Source of the DNA: Blepharisma japonicum
Taxonomy: Eukaryota > Ciliophora > Heterotrichea > Heterotrichida > Blepharismidae
NCBI GenBank assembly: GCA_949751835.1
Contig: CATKHK010000014.1
Coordinates: 124,001-188,000 of the forward strand
DNA: 64,000 nucleotides
Reading direction: 5' to 3'
The notes beneath the pieces were generated by a model that ran no database searches, was not told the DNA's origin, and worked only from the letters and a program-made list of their open reading frames with translations. Positions 34,905 to 46,354 of this stretch are shown one piece after another (position 1 is the first letter of the stretch; each line of letters begins with the position of its first letter). The position numbers and the translations under genes are program-made.

Positions 34905-35921
34905 CTATGTCATTGATATCTCTTGAGTTTCTTTCTTCTCTAACAGAACTTCTGTTTCTTTATTTCGATTTATTCCAATTTTTTTGAATATAGCCTCATT
35001 TGAAATTTTGGCTCTCAATTTGGGATTTTCATAAATCGACAAAAGTACAAATCCTAGCACGATTAGTAAAGCACCTACAATATAAACAGCGGAATAAGTA
35101 AATTGATGCAGCATAGTATCAACTACCATTGATAAAGGAATTGTCAAAGAGAGCCCAACAGTGCATAAGGCAGGGTTGAGCAATCTTACACTTAATGCTC
35201 ATAGCATATCTGATAGCACAGTGCCAAATAAAGCGTTAAGAAATAATAGCCCTAGCGCAGTAGGTGATGGAAATTCAAAAGGCTCAATCCCACTAAAGTT
35301 TAATATGATAAATCCAGGGAATAATAGAAAAACATTTATCGCTCCTACACATCCAAAAAATATCACCATATCTACATTTGAAGCTTTTGCCTTTATAAAA
35401 ACACTATAAGTTGCATAAACAATAGCCCCAAATAATGCAAATAAATCTCCTCAAACATTATCACTCCCACCCTCGTCATCTGAAAGGCCTATACAAATAA
35501 CTCCTCCTGTAGCTGTTATAACAGCTAAAAACTTTATAATTTCAGGTGATTCTTTAAGAAAAAAGATAGAGAGAAGCAGCGTAAACATCCCTGAGGTCGA
35601 GCTTAATATTGTATTAGATGCAACACTTGTCAATGATAATGAAAGATTGAAAAAATAGTTCGCAAAGAACCAGAGAGGACAAAAATGTAAAGCAATTTTT
35701 GCTGTAGATTTCAAGTCTGGGCAATTGCCTAATTTCAAAGTTTTATGCTTCCAAGTAAGAGAGAGTAGATAAAGTGAAAAATTGGAGGTAGAGAAATATG
35801 TCAAGAAAAAAGGCTTATCGAAATTTTCATTTGTGAGGATTTCTTGGATAAGAGTGCTGCTTCCTACTCATAGGACTACTACTAATAGCAATAGAACAAA
35901 CCCTAAAGCTATTTTTTTCAT
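34905..35921 (-). CDS. SLC35F/EamA-like multispan transporter
   Basis: A 338-residue membrane protein with about ten hydrophobic spans, read through TGA codons at several points (for example after VVLW and SDNV). The two-fold EamA/drug-metabolite transporter layout is visible, with the characteristic SNTILSSTSGMFTLLLSIFFLKE of the first repeat split here around SSTSGMFT, and the TVLSDMLW / PLSMVVD region of the second. These marks fit SLC35F3/F4/F5-like solute carriers (thiamine and related substrates reported for the group). The substrate cannot be read from sequence. The hydrophilic tail (ETEVLLEKKETQEIS) is probably cytosolic. Convergent with GET3 across 82 bp. Confidence 0.8.
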
Positions 35922-36011
35922 TAAATGCAATTATTTATTTATGCTCCTAATTTAGTATTAAAATTTCAGTCAGCACCTAAATTATTATTTTCAGTTTTAA
36001 TTAATAAAGGA

Positions 36012-38831
36012 TTATTTAATATGCTGGATGATTGCTCCAACTCTTTCTCCTATACACTTTGCCATTCCTTGAGTTTTCGCTCTGACTCTGATATTTCCTA
36101 TAAGTCCATCATTTTTTCTTTCAATTGACACATTCATCAGTGCATCCTCAGCAAATCTTGACTGCCCATACATATTACACACAAGAAAATGCTCACTACA
36201 AAGCATTGCATTTTCAGGTGTCAAAATATTTACATTGGACATTTTTGATAATTTTTGAATATAGTCCAAAAGATTCGTCTTAGTGCTGGTAACAGTTACT
36301 GGACTCTCCCATTTAAATTTTTGCCATAGTTGCCTGAATTGGCTTTCACTGCAAGTTGCTGGATGAATATATTCAATGGCATCAATTGTGATTTCATTCA
36401 GAGTAATCACATTTAAATTTCCTCCTTTAGGAGAGTCATATGTTAAATTCCCGAAAATGCATCCAGCTTCTGAACTACTAACTTTGACACTGGCTTTGAT
36501 TTGGGCTGACTTTCCAGGGGCTAAATTAATAGGCTGAGGCTTTTCTACCATTTTTAAGTCTCCTTGAGAAGCGAGCTCAAGAGTCAAATTTTGAACGGTT
36601 TCAGGTGATTTATTAAAAACTGAGAACTCCAGGACAATGTCGTACAAATGCATCCTCATCATGCACTCAACATAAACAGGATCACCAAGACCTGTCAGCT
36701 GCCTGACTCTGCTAATTCTTTTGGAATACTCTTCGTCTGTGTCTTGGAAAATAGCTTTAAAGCTGTCTTCTTCAATCATGAAATCCATATCACTTATCCC
36801 TTCTCTGCCTCTTAGCTGTTTAATTGGAATTAAATCATCTGGCTGAGAAATTTGTTTTACTTCTTCTAATTGCTCTTCAATTTGTTTTGCGATGGTCTGA
36901 GATCGGCTATAAAGTTCTTTTCCGCCTTGAAGTCAGTCAGGAGAAATTATTCCAGTAAGTGTTTGAATGCACTGAACAATCCTTTCGAAATTATCTGGGT
37001 CTATTGAGTATGGAATTTCACTATACTCTTTTTCATTTTTATGCTTCAAAGGATAAGTTCTCAGCTGTACCAGCCCACATAGCATCAATAAAATATCCTG
37101 CTTATAGTTTTCTCTATTTCTTTCTTCTATTTTGAACAGTAATTTAGTAAGAGAAACAGATATGGCAGTAACCAAAAAGAAGTCAACTTCTTCTATTTCT
37201 GTCAAAAGTTTCCTTAACCCACTTACATTTTTTTGTCTTGAAAAATCAGAAGATGAAATAATTTGTGTCCCATAAGTCCCATCAGGCAGAATCACAGTGC
37301 GGTGAATTTGTTCTTGTTCATCTTTTGCTACTTCTGTATGAGCAATTCTTTCCCTTTTGTTTATAAATGGTCCTTCACCAATTGTATTGAGGATGAGGAC
37401 TATTGTTTTGGCAGGATCTCTGGTGTATTCTGAAAGCATCCATAAAGCAGTTCTGTGGACTTGTGCAGACGAGATTTCTGCGAAGATATGATGCAGCTTA
37501 TCAATGATCGTGTTTTGGAGAGAGTGATAGCTTGACATTAGTTGCTGGATAAAGCTTGCAACTTCTGCAGAAGTTGAAGCTTGGAGTAGGCAGCAATCCA
37601 TTAATACTTCTACAAGACCTAGCTGGCCAGTTATGTCAGGAAAACTAACAGCACATTTGTGGAGTGAAATAATTAAGAGTTCTTGATAAGGAAGTTCTTC
37701 TTTTTGGCTTTGGGCATTGAGGAGTTCTTTTTTTAGGATTCTCACAATTTCTTCAACATTTCTTGATGATAGGAGACCTAAAACCAGATCTAAGCATCTT
37801 TTTCTAACGTCATTAGATGGACTTGATAGAGATCTCAATAAATCGACAGCTTGCTCTTGTAGAAGCTTTGGAAACTGCTCTTTTACCCCTCCCAACTTTT
37901 CAAGCACAAGTAATTTAACATTGTTGTCAGCACTAGGATCATTGAGAAGCTTTATATAAGTCGAAATTGATAATTTGACTGCATTAGGTGCTTTTGTTAA
38001 CTGTATTATAGTTGATGCGCACTCATAAAGCACGCTTTGAGATTTGCTTGAATTTGCTAACTGGAAAATTGATTTGATATGCCTTCCTTTTTCCTGTGGA
38101 TTTGCCTTGCAGACTCTCTTTAGCTCATCTAGCACCACAAGCTGTAAGATATCTGCACTTGACCCATAAGAGGAATTTTCTTCTTCATCAGCTAAAATAG
38201 TACTCAGATATTTCATTGCCACATTAGGTTCTGCTTCAAATAAAAAGAGCAGTGCATTTCTGCGAGTACTCAAATCGGTTTCGCTTTTAAGCAACTCATC
38301 AACCTTTTCTACAGCATCAGGGAGCAAGCTGTCACCAAATGTCATATAAATGCTGTAGACACACATAACCGCATTTCTTCTAACATAAGGATGACGATGA
38401 GTCAGATTGTCAAGAACTGGCTGAAGTAAGCTGTCCATCATTTCTCTATACTTCATCTTGGCTACTAATCTAAGAGTTTTGGCTCTGACAAATTCGTTAG
38501 GACTAAGCAAGTCGTTTCTCAAAGCATTGCAGAGCATGACCATTTCATCTTTGATGGTGCCGTCGTGATTTGTCTTTTCAATAGCTTCCCAGTATAGAAG
38601 AAGCAGCTTTTTCATGTCTTTTGAATCTGCCCTCATTGCGTGTTGGACGATTGTCATAATCATCCTTGGATAATGGTCGTCTTGAAGTATCATTAGAATT
38701 AAAGTTTTCATGGCATCGATCTTTTCTTCCTCAGTACCCTGCTGAAGGATTTTAGCGATTTCTTGGCTGGTGGGAGGAGTTAGAACTTCATAATCAATTA
38801 TAAGATAGCAAGGCTTAGTCTGCTCTGGCAT
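36012..38831 (-). CDS. COPB1: coatomer subunit beta (beta-COP)
   Basis: A 939-residue subunit of the COPI coat, which buds retrograde Golgi-to-ER vesicles. TGA at 36933 (LTGIISPD-W) joins the two halves. The N-terminal adaptin-like HEAT solenoid (~1-560) starts with CYLIIDYEVLTPPTS and includes RHPYVRRNAVMCVYSIY. The C-terminal appendage begins near 700 with the family signature GDPVYVECMMRMHLYDIVLEFSVFNKS, given here in part as VYVECMMRMHLYDIVLE. The length equals that of animal and yeast beta-COP (~950). It shares a short 89-bp spacer with the transporter downstream. Confidence 0.95.
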
Positions 38832-39226
38832 GTGAAATTATATTATTAGGGAAATGGCGTTAGATTTATCATTGTTTTCTAAAGAATAGAGTGAGGCACC
38901 CCATTTATACGTTTATAAAAATATTGTAAGAATTATTTGTTTTGTTATATCATTGGTCTTGCTTTCCAAGAATTAATTATTTAATTAAAGTTTTATCTAA
39001 TCTAAACTTAAAATATTTATACTGAAAATTCATTAAGTTTTATTTTTTAAATATTCATTACAATTATCCAATCTCAAATAATTTTGTTAAATACTAATTT
39101 GTGCTGGAATATATCGATATTCAAGTTTCGTTTCTATGATTAATTAATTTACCTTCAGAATCCATTTTCTGACATTATGGCTTTAATTCTGTAAACCAAC
39201 CTTTTATAAATTGGTGAAGAATTAAA
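38832..39226. other. divergent promoter region, beta-COP / cathepsin-like
   Basis: A 395-bp AT-rich stretch between two divergent starts. It must contain both promoters; no specific element was recognised and there is no open frame of note. Confidence 0.5.
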
Positions 39227-40129
39227 ATGAAAATTATTGTGCTTTCAATTTTTGTATCTGTAATTTGCGTGAAATCAATTCAGCTGCTTCATATGAACGA
39301 GTTGGTAATGCCTCAAGAATCAATAGACTTCGTCAATCAAAGCCAAGATTTATGGACTGCGTCGTCCAGCTGGGTTGGAGAAATGACTATAGAAGAGGCC
39401 ATGCAATACACGCATACTCAAATAAAGCCAAGCACTTTTAAAGAATACGATTGGGGTGTTATTTTGAATTTCCTCACAATTCCTCAAGGGTTTGATTCTA
39501 GAAATCAATGGCCTAAGTGTATTCATCCTATCCAAAGCCAAGGAAAATGCAGCTCGAGCTGAGCCTTTGCAGCTTCTGAAGTTTTATCAGATCTTTTTTG
39601 CATTGCTTCTAAAGGTTCCACAAATATAGTCCTTTCTGCTCAATACTTAATTTCATGTGATTACATGAATGAAGGATGCACTTCAGGTTATGCTGACCTT
39701 GCATGAGAGTTTATGGCTAACGGAATCCCTACATCAAGTTGTATCCCATATTATGGCCAAGCTACATATTGTCCTTCAACATGTTCAAATGGGCTAGAAA
39801 TGACTTTGTATTACCCATCGATGATTTATACATATATAGGCCAAACAGCAATACAAGCTGCAATTCTAATGAATGGCCCTGTACAATCAACTTTTATGGT
39901 CTACCAAGACTTCATGAGCTACTCAGGAGGTATTTATAAACATGTTACAGGCGCTTATTTAGGAAATCTCTCCGTGAAAATAATTGGCTGGGGAAGCCAG
40001 AATGGAGTCAATTATTGAATTTGTGCGAATTCTCTAGGGAGCAATTGGGGACTTAATGGATTCTTTTACATTGCCTTTGGGCAATGCGGTATTGATTCAC
40101 AGGCAATATCAGGAGTTCCACAAATTTAA
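39227..40129 (+). CDS. cathepsin B-like pseudopeptidase (inactive papain fold)
   Basis: A 300-residue secreted protein with a signal peptide (~1-18), a short cathepsin B-type propeptide (~20-70) and a C1A papain fold read through TGA at 39560, 39704 and 40016. The active-site motif QGxCGSCWAF reads QGKCSSSWAF, so the nucleophile Cys is Ser111 (AGC at 39557-39559). The catalytic His of GGHAVKI is Leu248 (GNLSVKIIGWG). Asn268 of the ANS motif remains. The occluding loop with its His pair is missing. The fold markers (GWGSQNG, GLNGFFYIAFGQCGID) are kept. It should fold but not cleave peptides. The same Cys-to-Ser change is known in animal TINAG/TINAGL1 proteins. Role unknown. Confidence 0.88.
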
Positions 40130-40220
40130 TTAATAAAATTCATGTTTAATTTTTGCAAATTTTTATTAAGGCTAAAATGATTAAGCTTACTTTTATTGAA
40201 AGCTCTCTACATTTTGCATT

Positions 40221-42707
40221 CTATATACTCTTCATATTTTTTAAATCATTATCTTCTTCCCATAGCTTCGATACATGATATTCGCTGCTTTTTAATAATT
40301 CTTTAAGCTTTTCTCTTGCAATTATATTCAATGTCTTGCTTTTTTCAGTATCTTGCATATCTGATTCCAATAAGGAAACTTTGGATAAATCTAAGTCGCA
40401 TGTATAAACACTCATTTCTTTTTCTTCAGAAATTTCAACTTGCCCCATCTCCCTAAGCTGTGATTGTGTCTTTTTTGAGCAGATTTTATAAAGATCTTCG
40501 CTTATCATAATTGGTGTCTGGCATTCATTCGTAATTTCTCCCAATTTAATTGCAATGTCCAAATTTGGAGACAAATAAACAGGATCAATTTTTAGTTTGC
40601 TGCCTAGAGTTCCTTCCAATGCCCAGCCTTGATGAAGCCCTATTCCAATTTCATTGCATTCTTCCGATATTATTTTTCTAATTTCTGTGCTATTTCCATT
40701 ACTCAAAATCAATTGGCTTCTCTTAAGTTCTGCCAAAATTTTTGCAAAGCTGATAACTGCCATGTCTGCTAACTCCTTTACATATAAATTATCATTCAAA
40801 CCTTTTTTGGCATTGCTAAAGATGTCAAGTTCAATGCACTCTTCAGGAAATTTCCATACAATTGAAAGCTTGTCTCCAGTTATTTTTTTAGCTAAACCTA
40901 AATATTGAGAAGCAATGCTGTGAGTGATGAAAGAAATTTTGTTGATAAGCTGGATTGTATCTTCTTTTAAATTAGAGGTAAGTTCTTGAAAATTTTTTAT
41001 GCATAATACTCCAAAAATGCAGAAACACCGTCTTCCTGCAATTAATGGATTAATTTCTCCTCCATTAGTTTTTATATTGTAAGTAATAATCTCAGCCCCT
41101 ATTTCTCCAAACCCAATTGATAAAAGTGAGCCAATTTTGTTAATTGCATTATCTAGCAGCTTAATTTCTTCAGGCTCAGATTTGCATGACTTTTTCTCTT
41201 TCTTTTGGGAATTTAAATTTTTTGTATAAGATTCATATTCTTCTAATTGAATAGCAAGCAGAGGATCATTAGACATATTTTGCACCCTATTAATAGTTTT
41301 TTCTAACGGTTTTAACAAAATTTCTTTTGTGTCTTTCGCAAGCAATAATGCAGCGACCCCAATCACAACACAAATGAAAGCTGTCCGCAGCATACTCATC
41401 CATGCTTCCATTTTGCTTGTATTCTTCATGTCAAAGACCGCAACTATCCAATAGTAATAGTTAGAGCTCATCCCATCAATTGTATATATAAGAACTTCTG
41501 ATAATCGCAAATCATCAAGACATGCTCCTCCTTTCCACAATTTTCTATTTTTGACTTGCAGGTAAATTAAAGGATTATTTAAATCTTTATAAGAGTCCAC
41601 ATATGAATTTCAAGCCACTTCAAATTCGTCGTGCTCAAAAAGAACATCATAAATAGCTTTTAAGCCAAATTCAAAAAATTTATAGTCATCTAGATACAAA
41701 GAAGGATAAAATAAGGGGAAAACAAGTACAGCGCCTATAACTAGAATGATCATTCGGTTCATAATGACATCAGTCAGTCTGTTTCCAAGTTTGGCTTCAG
41801 GGTCTGGCTTTGGTTTTTCTTTTTTTTCAATTTTTTGAGCTTCATTTTGTATGACGATCATATTTGAAGGAATGTCAAAATTCAAGCCAGTTGAAGCAGG
41901 ATCGGACGAAGGATGATCCACCTGTGAAAAGGGCCCTAGTGAAAAAGAGCTTAAAGAGTGAGAAGCCTGATCTTCTCAATTATCAAAATCTATTTCTCTA
42001 TTAATAGGCATCTGGTCTAAGACCTCTACAATTATTGGAGCCTCATTACCTCTGAAGCGAATTTCTATTCTTTTATCACTTTTCGTTTCATTTTTTTGTA
42101 GGTTACGCTCGACTGCTAATTTATAAATTTTAGCTACCCTAACAAGCCTAATAACACGAAAAATTCTCATCAGTCTGATATTTCTTGGGCCAGTAATGCT
42201 TTGCAGCCTGTTAAGCGAAACATGACTTTCCTGGACATCTTCCGAGTCTTGGTTAGAGTTTTTGCCTGTAATAAAGTCTCAGATCCAGCCAATATCAAGA
42301 ATAAGAGATATAGTTGCCAAGATATCAAGCCAAAAGAAAAAACTGTTGAAATACTTTTCCTTAGATATTGAGGATAAAATTATTTCTACAGCAAAAGAAA
42401 CAAGGCATACAAATGCTGTTCAAAAAAAATAGCCATCAGATCATTGCTCCGTAGCTAAGAGTCTGATGTCATCGCCAAATAAAGCAAAAAGTGTGAGAAG
42501 CATTAGGTAAGCTTGAGTGATTCAATTGTCAAGTACTCAGGAAGCTCACTTAGAAAGCTTGGATTTGGATTTCCTGTTTTCATTACCCCAATACAGAGGA
42601 ATATTTTTAATACAATCGTACCCCTTAAAGTAGCGTTGGTCAGAATTCAATTCATCAATTTTTTCAGAAATTTGATTCTGCTGGGGTTCTACACTGGATT
42701 TTGCCAT
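40221..42707 (-). CDS. voltage-sensor domain fused to a class III cyclase-like domain
   Basis: An 828-residue membrane protein read through many TGA codons (six in the first 85 residues). S1-S4 occupy ~68-196; S4 is textbook, with Arg at every third position and a final Lys (RNIRLMRIFRVIRLVRVAKI). No pore segment follows. After a charged linker come a span at ~318-337, a ~100-residue extracellular loop and a span at ~442-457, then a class III nucleotide-cyclase homology domain (~545-790). The first metal-binding Asp of the usual FADI motif is Val567 (CIFGVLC); the second, Asp612 (ITGDKLSIVW), is kept. GIGLHQGWALEGTLGS matches the family core. Activity is doubtful unless it pairs with another subunit. 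Ciliates and apicomplexans have channel-cyclase fusions of related design. Confidence 0.85.
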
Positions 42708-43465
42708 TAAATTTTTATCCGATTTAAATTCTAAATAAGTTTAATCTCTTGAAAATAATCCTATGAAAGGTGCGAGACTATTTTCCTTAAAACCATAGCA
42801 TTAATAGAACATAAACAACCTTTTAATTAAAAAATCTTGTCATTTCTTTATTTTAATAATTATGGTTGCTATTTATAAATGAGAAACTCTGCACATAAAA
42901 CTTGAAAGATAAATGGTATTTTTTTAATTTTAATTTGATTATTTATAAAGCTCAAAAAATAAGGCTTTTGGAATTACTAATTATTTAAGATTAGAAATTG
43001 CAATTCTGTTTTTTTTATTTTCATACTTTTATTTTAAATTATGATTCCAACAGCCTATAATTCGTTTTATTAAAATAAGTATTAAAACTTTAGGTATTAT
43101 TCAAACCAAAACTTTATTAAGCTTTTTATATCTAAGATTGAGATATTTCTTTTGGCTACACTGTTGACTCAAAAATAGGTGAAAAATATTTTGAAATCAT
43201 TAAAAATTTAAATTCTAAAATAATAAAACTTTATTCAATCTTATCTAGAAAGATAAATGGCCCAATGAATATTTTTTAAGAGTTAAAAATTCAGCCTAAG
43301 GCATATCACCAAATTGGGAAATAAATTTCAAAAATATGAAACCGATCTTATCTTTTCCTACCATATTAGGGAAAATAATTAGCTGAATCAATGCAAATCT
43401 TAATATGAATATTAAGTCTTATTGGTATATCTATCAAACATATAGCTATATTTAAACAATTAAAT
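42708..43465. other. AT-rich intergenic region
   Basis: A 758-bp AT-rich gap between divergent starts (voltage-sensor cyclase and hydrolase). No open frame, repeat or RNA-like structure was recognised. Confidence 0.5.
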
Positions 43466-44488
43466 ATGTCAAGTTGGTCTAGATTTTCTCCTTCTGAGCT
43501 TGATCTTGCTGAAGAGCAGTTAAAATTATTTTCAGGCATAGAGATAACAACCCGAATAATTCCAATAGGAAGTGGGCAGCATCTTTATTCTTCCATCTGT
43601 GGAGACCCTTCTAATCCACCATTAGTTTTATTGCATGGATTTTGTGGAGCTGGAATGATTTTTTATAAAATTCTCTCTCAACTTGCATCTCTTTACTATA
43701 TCTATCTTGTGGACCTTTTAGGAATGGGAAGATCATCTCGCCCTGATTTTAGAGCAACTTCTATATCTGATTCAGAAGACTTTTTCGTCGAGCCTTTAGA
43801 GAACTACAGACGTGAACTAGGTTTGGAGAAATTCATATTAGTTGGGCATTCTTTTGGAGGCTATATAGCCGGTTGTTATGCTGCTAAGTATCCACAATAT
43901 ATTCAATCTTTAATATTTTTATCGCCTGTAGGCATATCTGAGCAGCCGCCTGGGTATAATTATCTTTATACGTTGGAAAGTAAAGACTGAAAATACCGGT
44001 GGGCTATGAAGTTCTTGGTTTTCTTTTGAACGAGAAATGTGACGCCTACAAGCATTATGAGAAAAGCTGGGCCATTTTCTGGAAAGCTTCTAGAATTGTA
44101 TTCGATTCGAAAAATAAGCAAAATCCCACAAAGCGAGTTGAGGAGCTTAGAGAGATATTTAGAGCAGATTAACTTATTCCCTGCAAGTGGGGAATTAGCT
44201 CTGCTTTATTTATGCTATCCAGGCGCGTGAGCAAAAATGCCATTATGTAAGAGAGTAAATAATTTGAAAATCCCTATAGGGTTCATTTTTGGAGACACAG
44301 ATTGAGTAAGCACTAGAGGAGCTGAACAACTAAAAGAGCAGCATCCTAGCTCGATAAGAATCAAAACAATAGCAAATTCAGGTCATCATTTATACTGGGA
44401 CAATCCACAGGAGACTGTACAACAAATAATAGAAATGCTAAGCGAATTTGAGAGAATTAGCAGATTAGAATATACTTGTGAAGCATAA
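43466..44488 (+). CDS. alpha/beta-hydrolase, ABHD4/ABHD5-like
   Basis: A 340-residue alpha/beta-hydrolase read through TGA as Trp (43988, 44027 and later). The N-terminal oxyanion region LVLLHGFCGAG, the nucleophile elbow GHSFGGY with Ser present, an acid in GDTDWVS, and the family HxxxxD motif (HHLYWD) near the C-terminus are all visible. The HxxxxD acyltransferase-type motif together with the opening W-R-F-S-P block points to the ABHD4/ABHD5 (CGI-58) group, which acts on N-acyl phospholipids or regulates lipolysis. ABHD5 lacks the nucleophile; this protein keeps it, so it is more like ABHD4. Its stop lies 5 bp from that of the convergent gene. Confidence 0.82.
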
Positions 44489-44493
44489 GGATA

Positions 44494-45744
44494 CTAATTA
44501 TCAATATTATTAAATTTTATAAATCCATTCGATCTAATTGGAGATTTTGGAACTTTGGCTAAAGGAAATTTCTTTCCTACCATTGCTACCGTTGGAGATT
44601 TTCCAAGCATCGGAGAGTTTAGCAATTGGCTGCCACTTTCAGCAGGGAGAATCTGCGTCTTTGTTGACTCTTTTATTTCTTGAGTCATGTGCAAGCCAGG
44701 CTGGTCACCCAAAGGTGCTAGAGAAATCCCCATTTTGGCAGCACTATGCAGAAAATAATTTACAATTGTGCTCAGCCGATATTTATGTTTTGGCTTTGAA
44801 TTTTCTGGCTCATCGCCTTCAACTGGAGCATAGACTTGAAATGGCCAAATATGATTAGGCTTATCTGTGACTTTTGCTTCAGATAAAGATCTAGGCAATA
44901 TCGTTCCTGTTTTAGGCTCTATTGGCTCATCATAAATATCTGGTTTTACCCAGTTTCTTTGTGACATTCTTAGCGATGATCTCGTTGAAAATTTTGGATT
45001 TGGCTGATATGAATCACGAATAGTCCAATACTCTTTTTTGGTTTCAGCAAACTTCGGTAGCTCATGTCCATGAACTCCTATAGTATTTTTTGAAAAAGTC
45101 TGAATATTGTGCTCATTAGTTTGAATCCTAACATTTTCTTTTATTTGGCGAATTGTTGGGAATTCAACTCCTTCAGGGATGTAATATAAATTTTTCATTT
45201 CTCGCTCTATCATTCTTTTTTCTCTTGGGACATGGCTGTAATCGATTTTCTGATGCAATTGATTCAGCATTTCTTCTTTTCGCAAGGCTTTTAGTTCTTC
45301 TAAAGTTTTAGCTCTAGGAGACTCTAAGTAAGTGGTTGATGGGACTTTGGAAAGCTCTTTGACTTCTGTTGGGGCAGTGAGGCCTAATGATGCTCGCAGT
45401 TCTAAAACATTTCGCTTTTCCAAGTCTTTTGAAGTTTTCATCCTATATAACAGTTACAAAGGGTCTTTCATCCATCATTCTGGGTTTTCATACTTTACTT
45501 CGAGCCTGTTTGGCACTTCTCCTATTTTCTCCTTTAAGGATCTTGCAATATCCTTTTTTTCTTTTTTTCTTAGTTCTTTTAGCTCTGAGAAGGTTTTTGC
45601 ACAATCATTTGCAAACTCTCTATCAATTCCTGGTCTTGATCCATTTTCAGTTGTGTTGGATGCTGCTTTTTCCATATGAAAAACAGATTTAGTTGGATTA
45701 TCATTAACATAATCTTGATTGATCTCGTCTCTTTCAGATTTCAT
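44494..45744 (-). CDS. unknown protein with two similar basic helical blocks
   Basis: A 411-residue hydrophilic protein from two exons (45744-45458 and 45442-44494) joined over a 15-nt intron; TGA before the intron is Trp. Two blocks resemble each other: FSELKELRKKEKKDIARSL near residue 55 and LEELKALRKEEMLNQLHQKI near 125, which suggests an internal duplication. The rest is rich in Pro, Ser and Lys with short Trp/Tyr-bearing motifs (KKEYWTIRDSY, PNHIWPFQVY) of the kind found in microtubule-inner proteins. A ciliary role is only a guess. No family recognised. Confidence 0.72.
45443..45457 (-). other. 15-nt intron of the 44494-45744 gene
   Basis: GTAACTGTTATATAG. Contains an in-frame TAA. Removal joins KDPL to MKTSKDLEKR in frame. 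Confidence 0.82.
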
Positions 45745-46354
45745 TTATAAATTGTGAATGATTTTAAAGATTTATTTTATTTTTACATAAATCATAAAAG
45801 TTTTTTATATTATTAGCATGCATCAATAAACTATTTAATTGAATAAATATGCCAAGCTGTCATAGTTAAATTAGCTAATAACTGCTCATCAATTGATGAT
45901 AATTATCCAAAAATAAATTAAAAAAAGAGGCTCTAGCATCATTCTTCAAATGATCTATGCATTAACTGATTCTAATCCTTCATTTTTTACTGAATAATAT
46001 TTGCCATAGAAAATAAAATTGTTTATCTAGTAATCCGACATTTTAGTTAAATTTGAAAATATCGAATGCTAAAATCAGGCAAAAAACCTATTCCTTTCTA
46101 TTATTTTAATTTATTTTTTAACTCTTCAAAATAGTATTAATTGTATAAATGCCCATCATAACTTATTCTTATGTATAATTTCTATAATTGAAAAATACTT
46201 AAGTTATGGTAGAATTATCTAAACTTTTACTCAACAAACAATTTTTATTAATTTGCTGTTAAAACCATAAATTAATCTCTAAGTTTTGCCATCAGATTTG
46301 CAACGGCTCTCTTAAAGGTTCATTTATATCTAAATTTTAAATATAATTATTCAA
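45745..46354. other. AT-rich intergenic region
   Basis: A 610-bp AT-rich gap between divergent starts. Nothing recognisable on either strand. Confidence 0.5.

Noticed and set aside
45332-45692. Open frames on the plus strand opposite the unknown gene, and many similar antisense frames over the kinesin, Sec24 and coiled-coil genes.
   Set aside because: They are shadows of the real genes: low-complexity Ser/Phe/Leu translations of Lys/Glu-rich coding strands.
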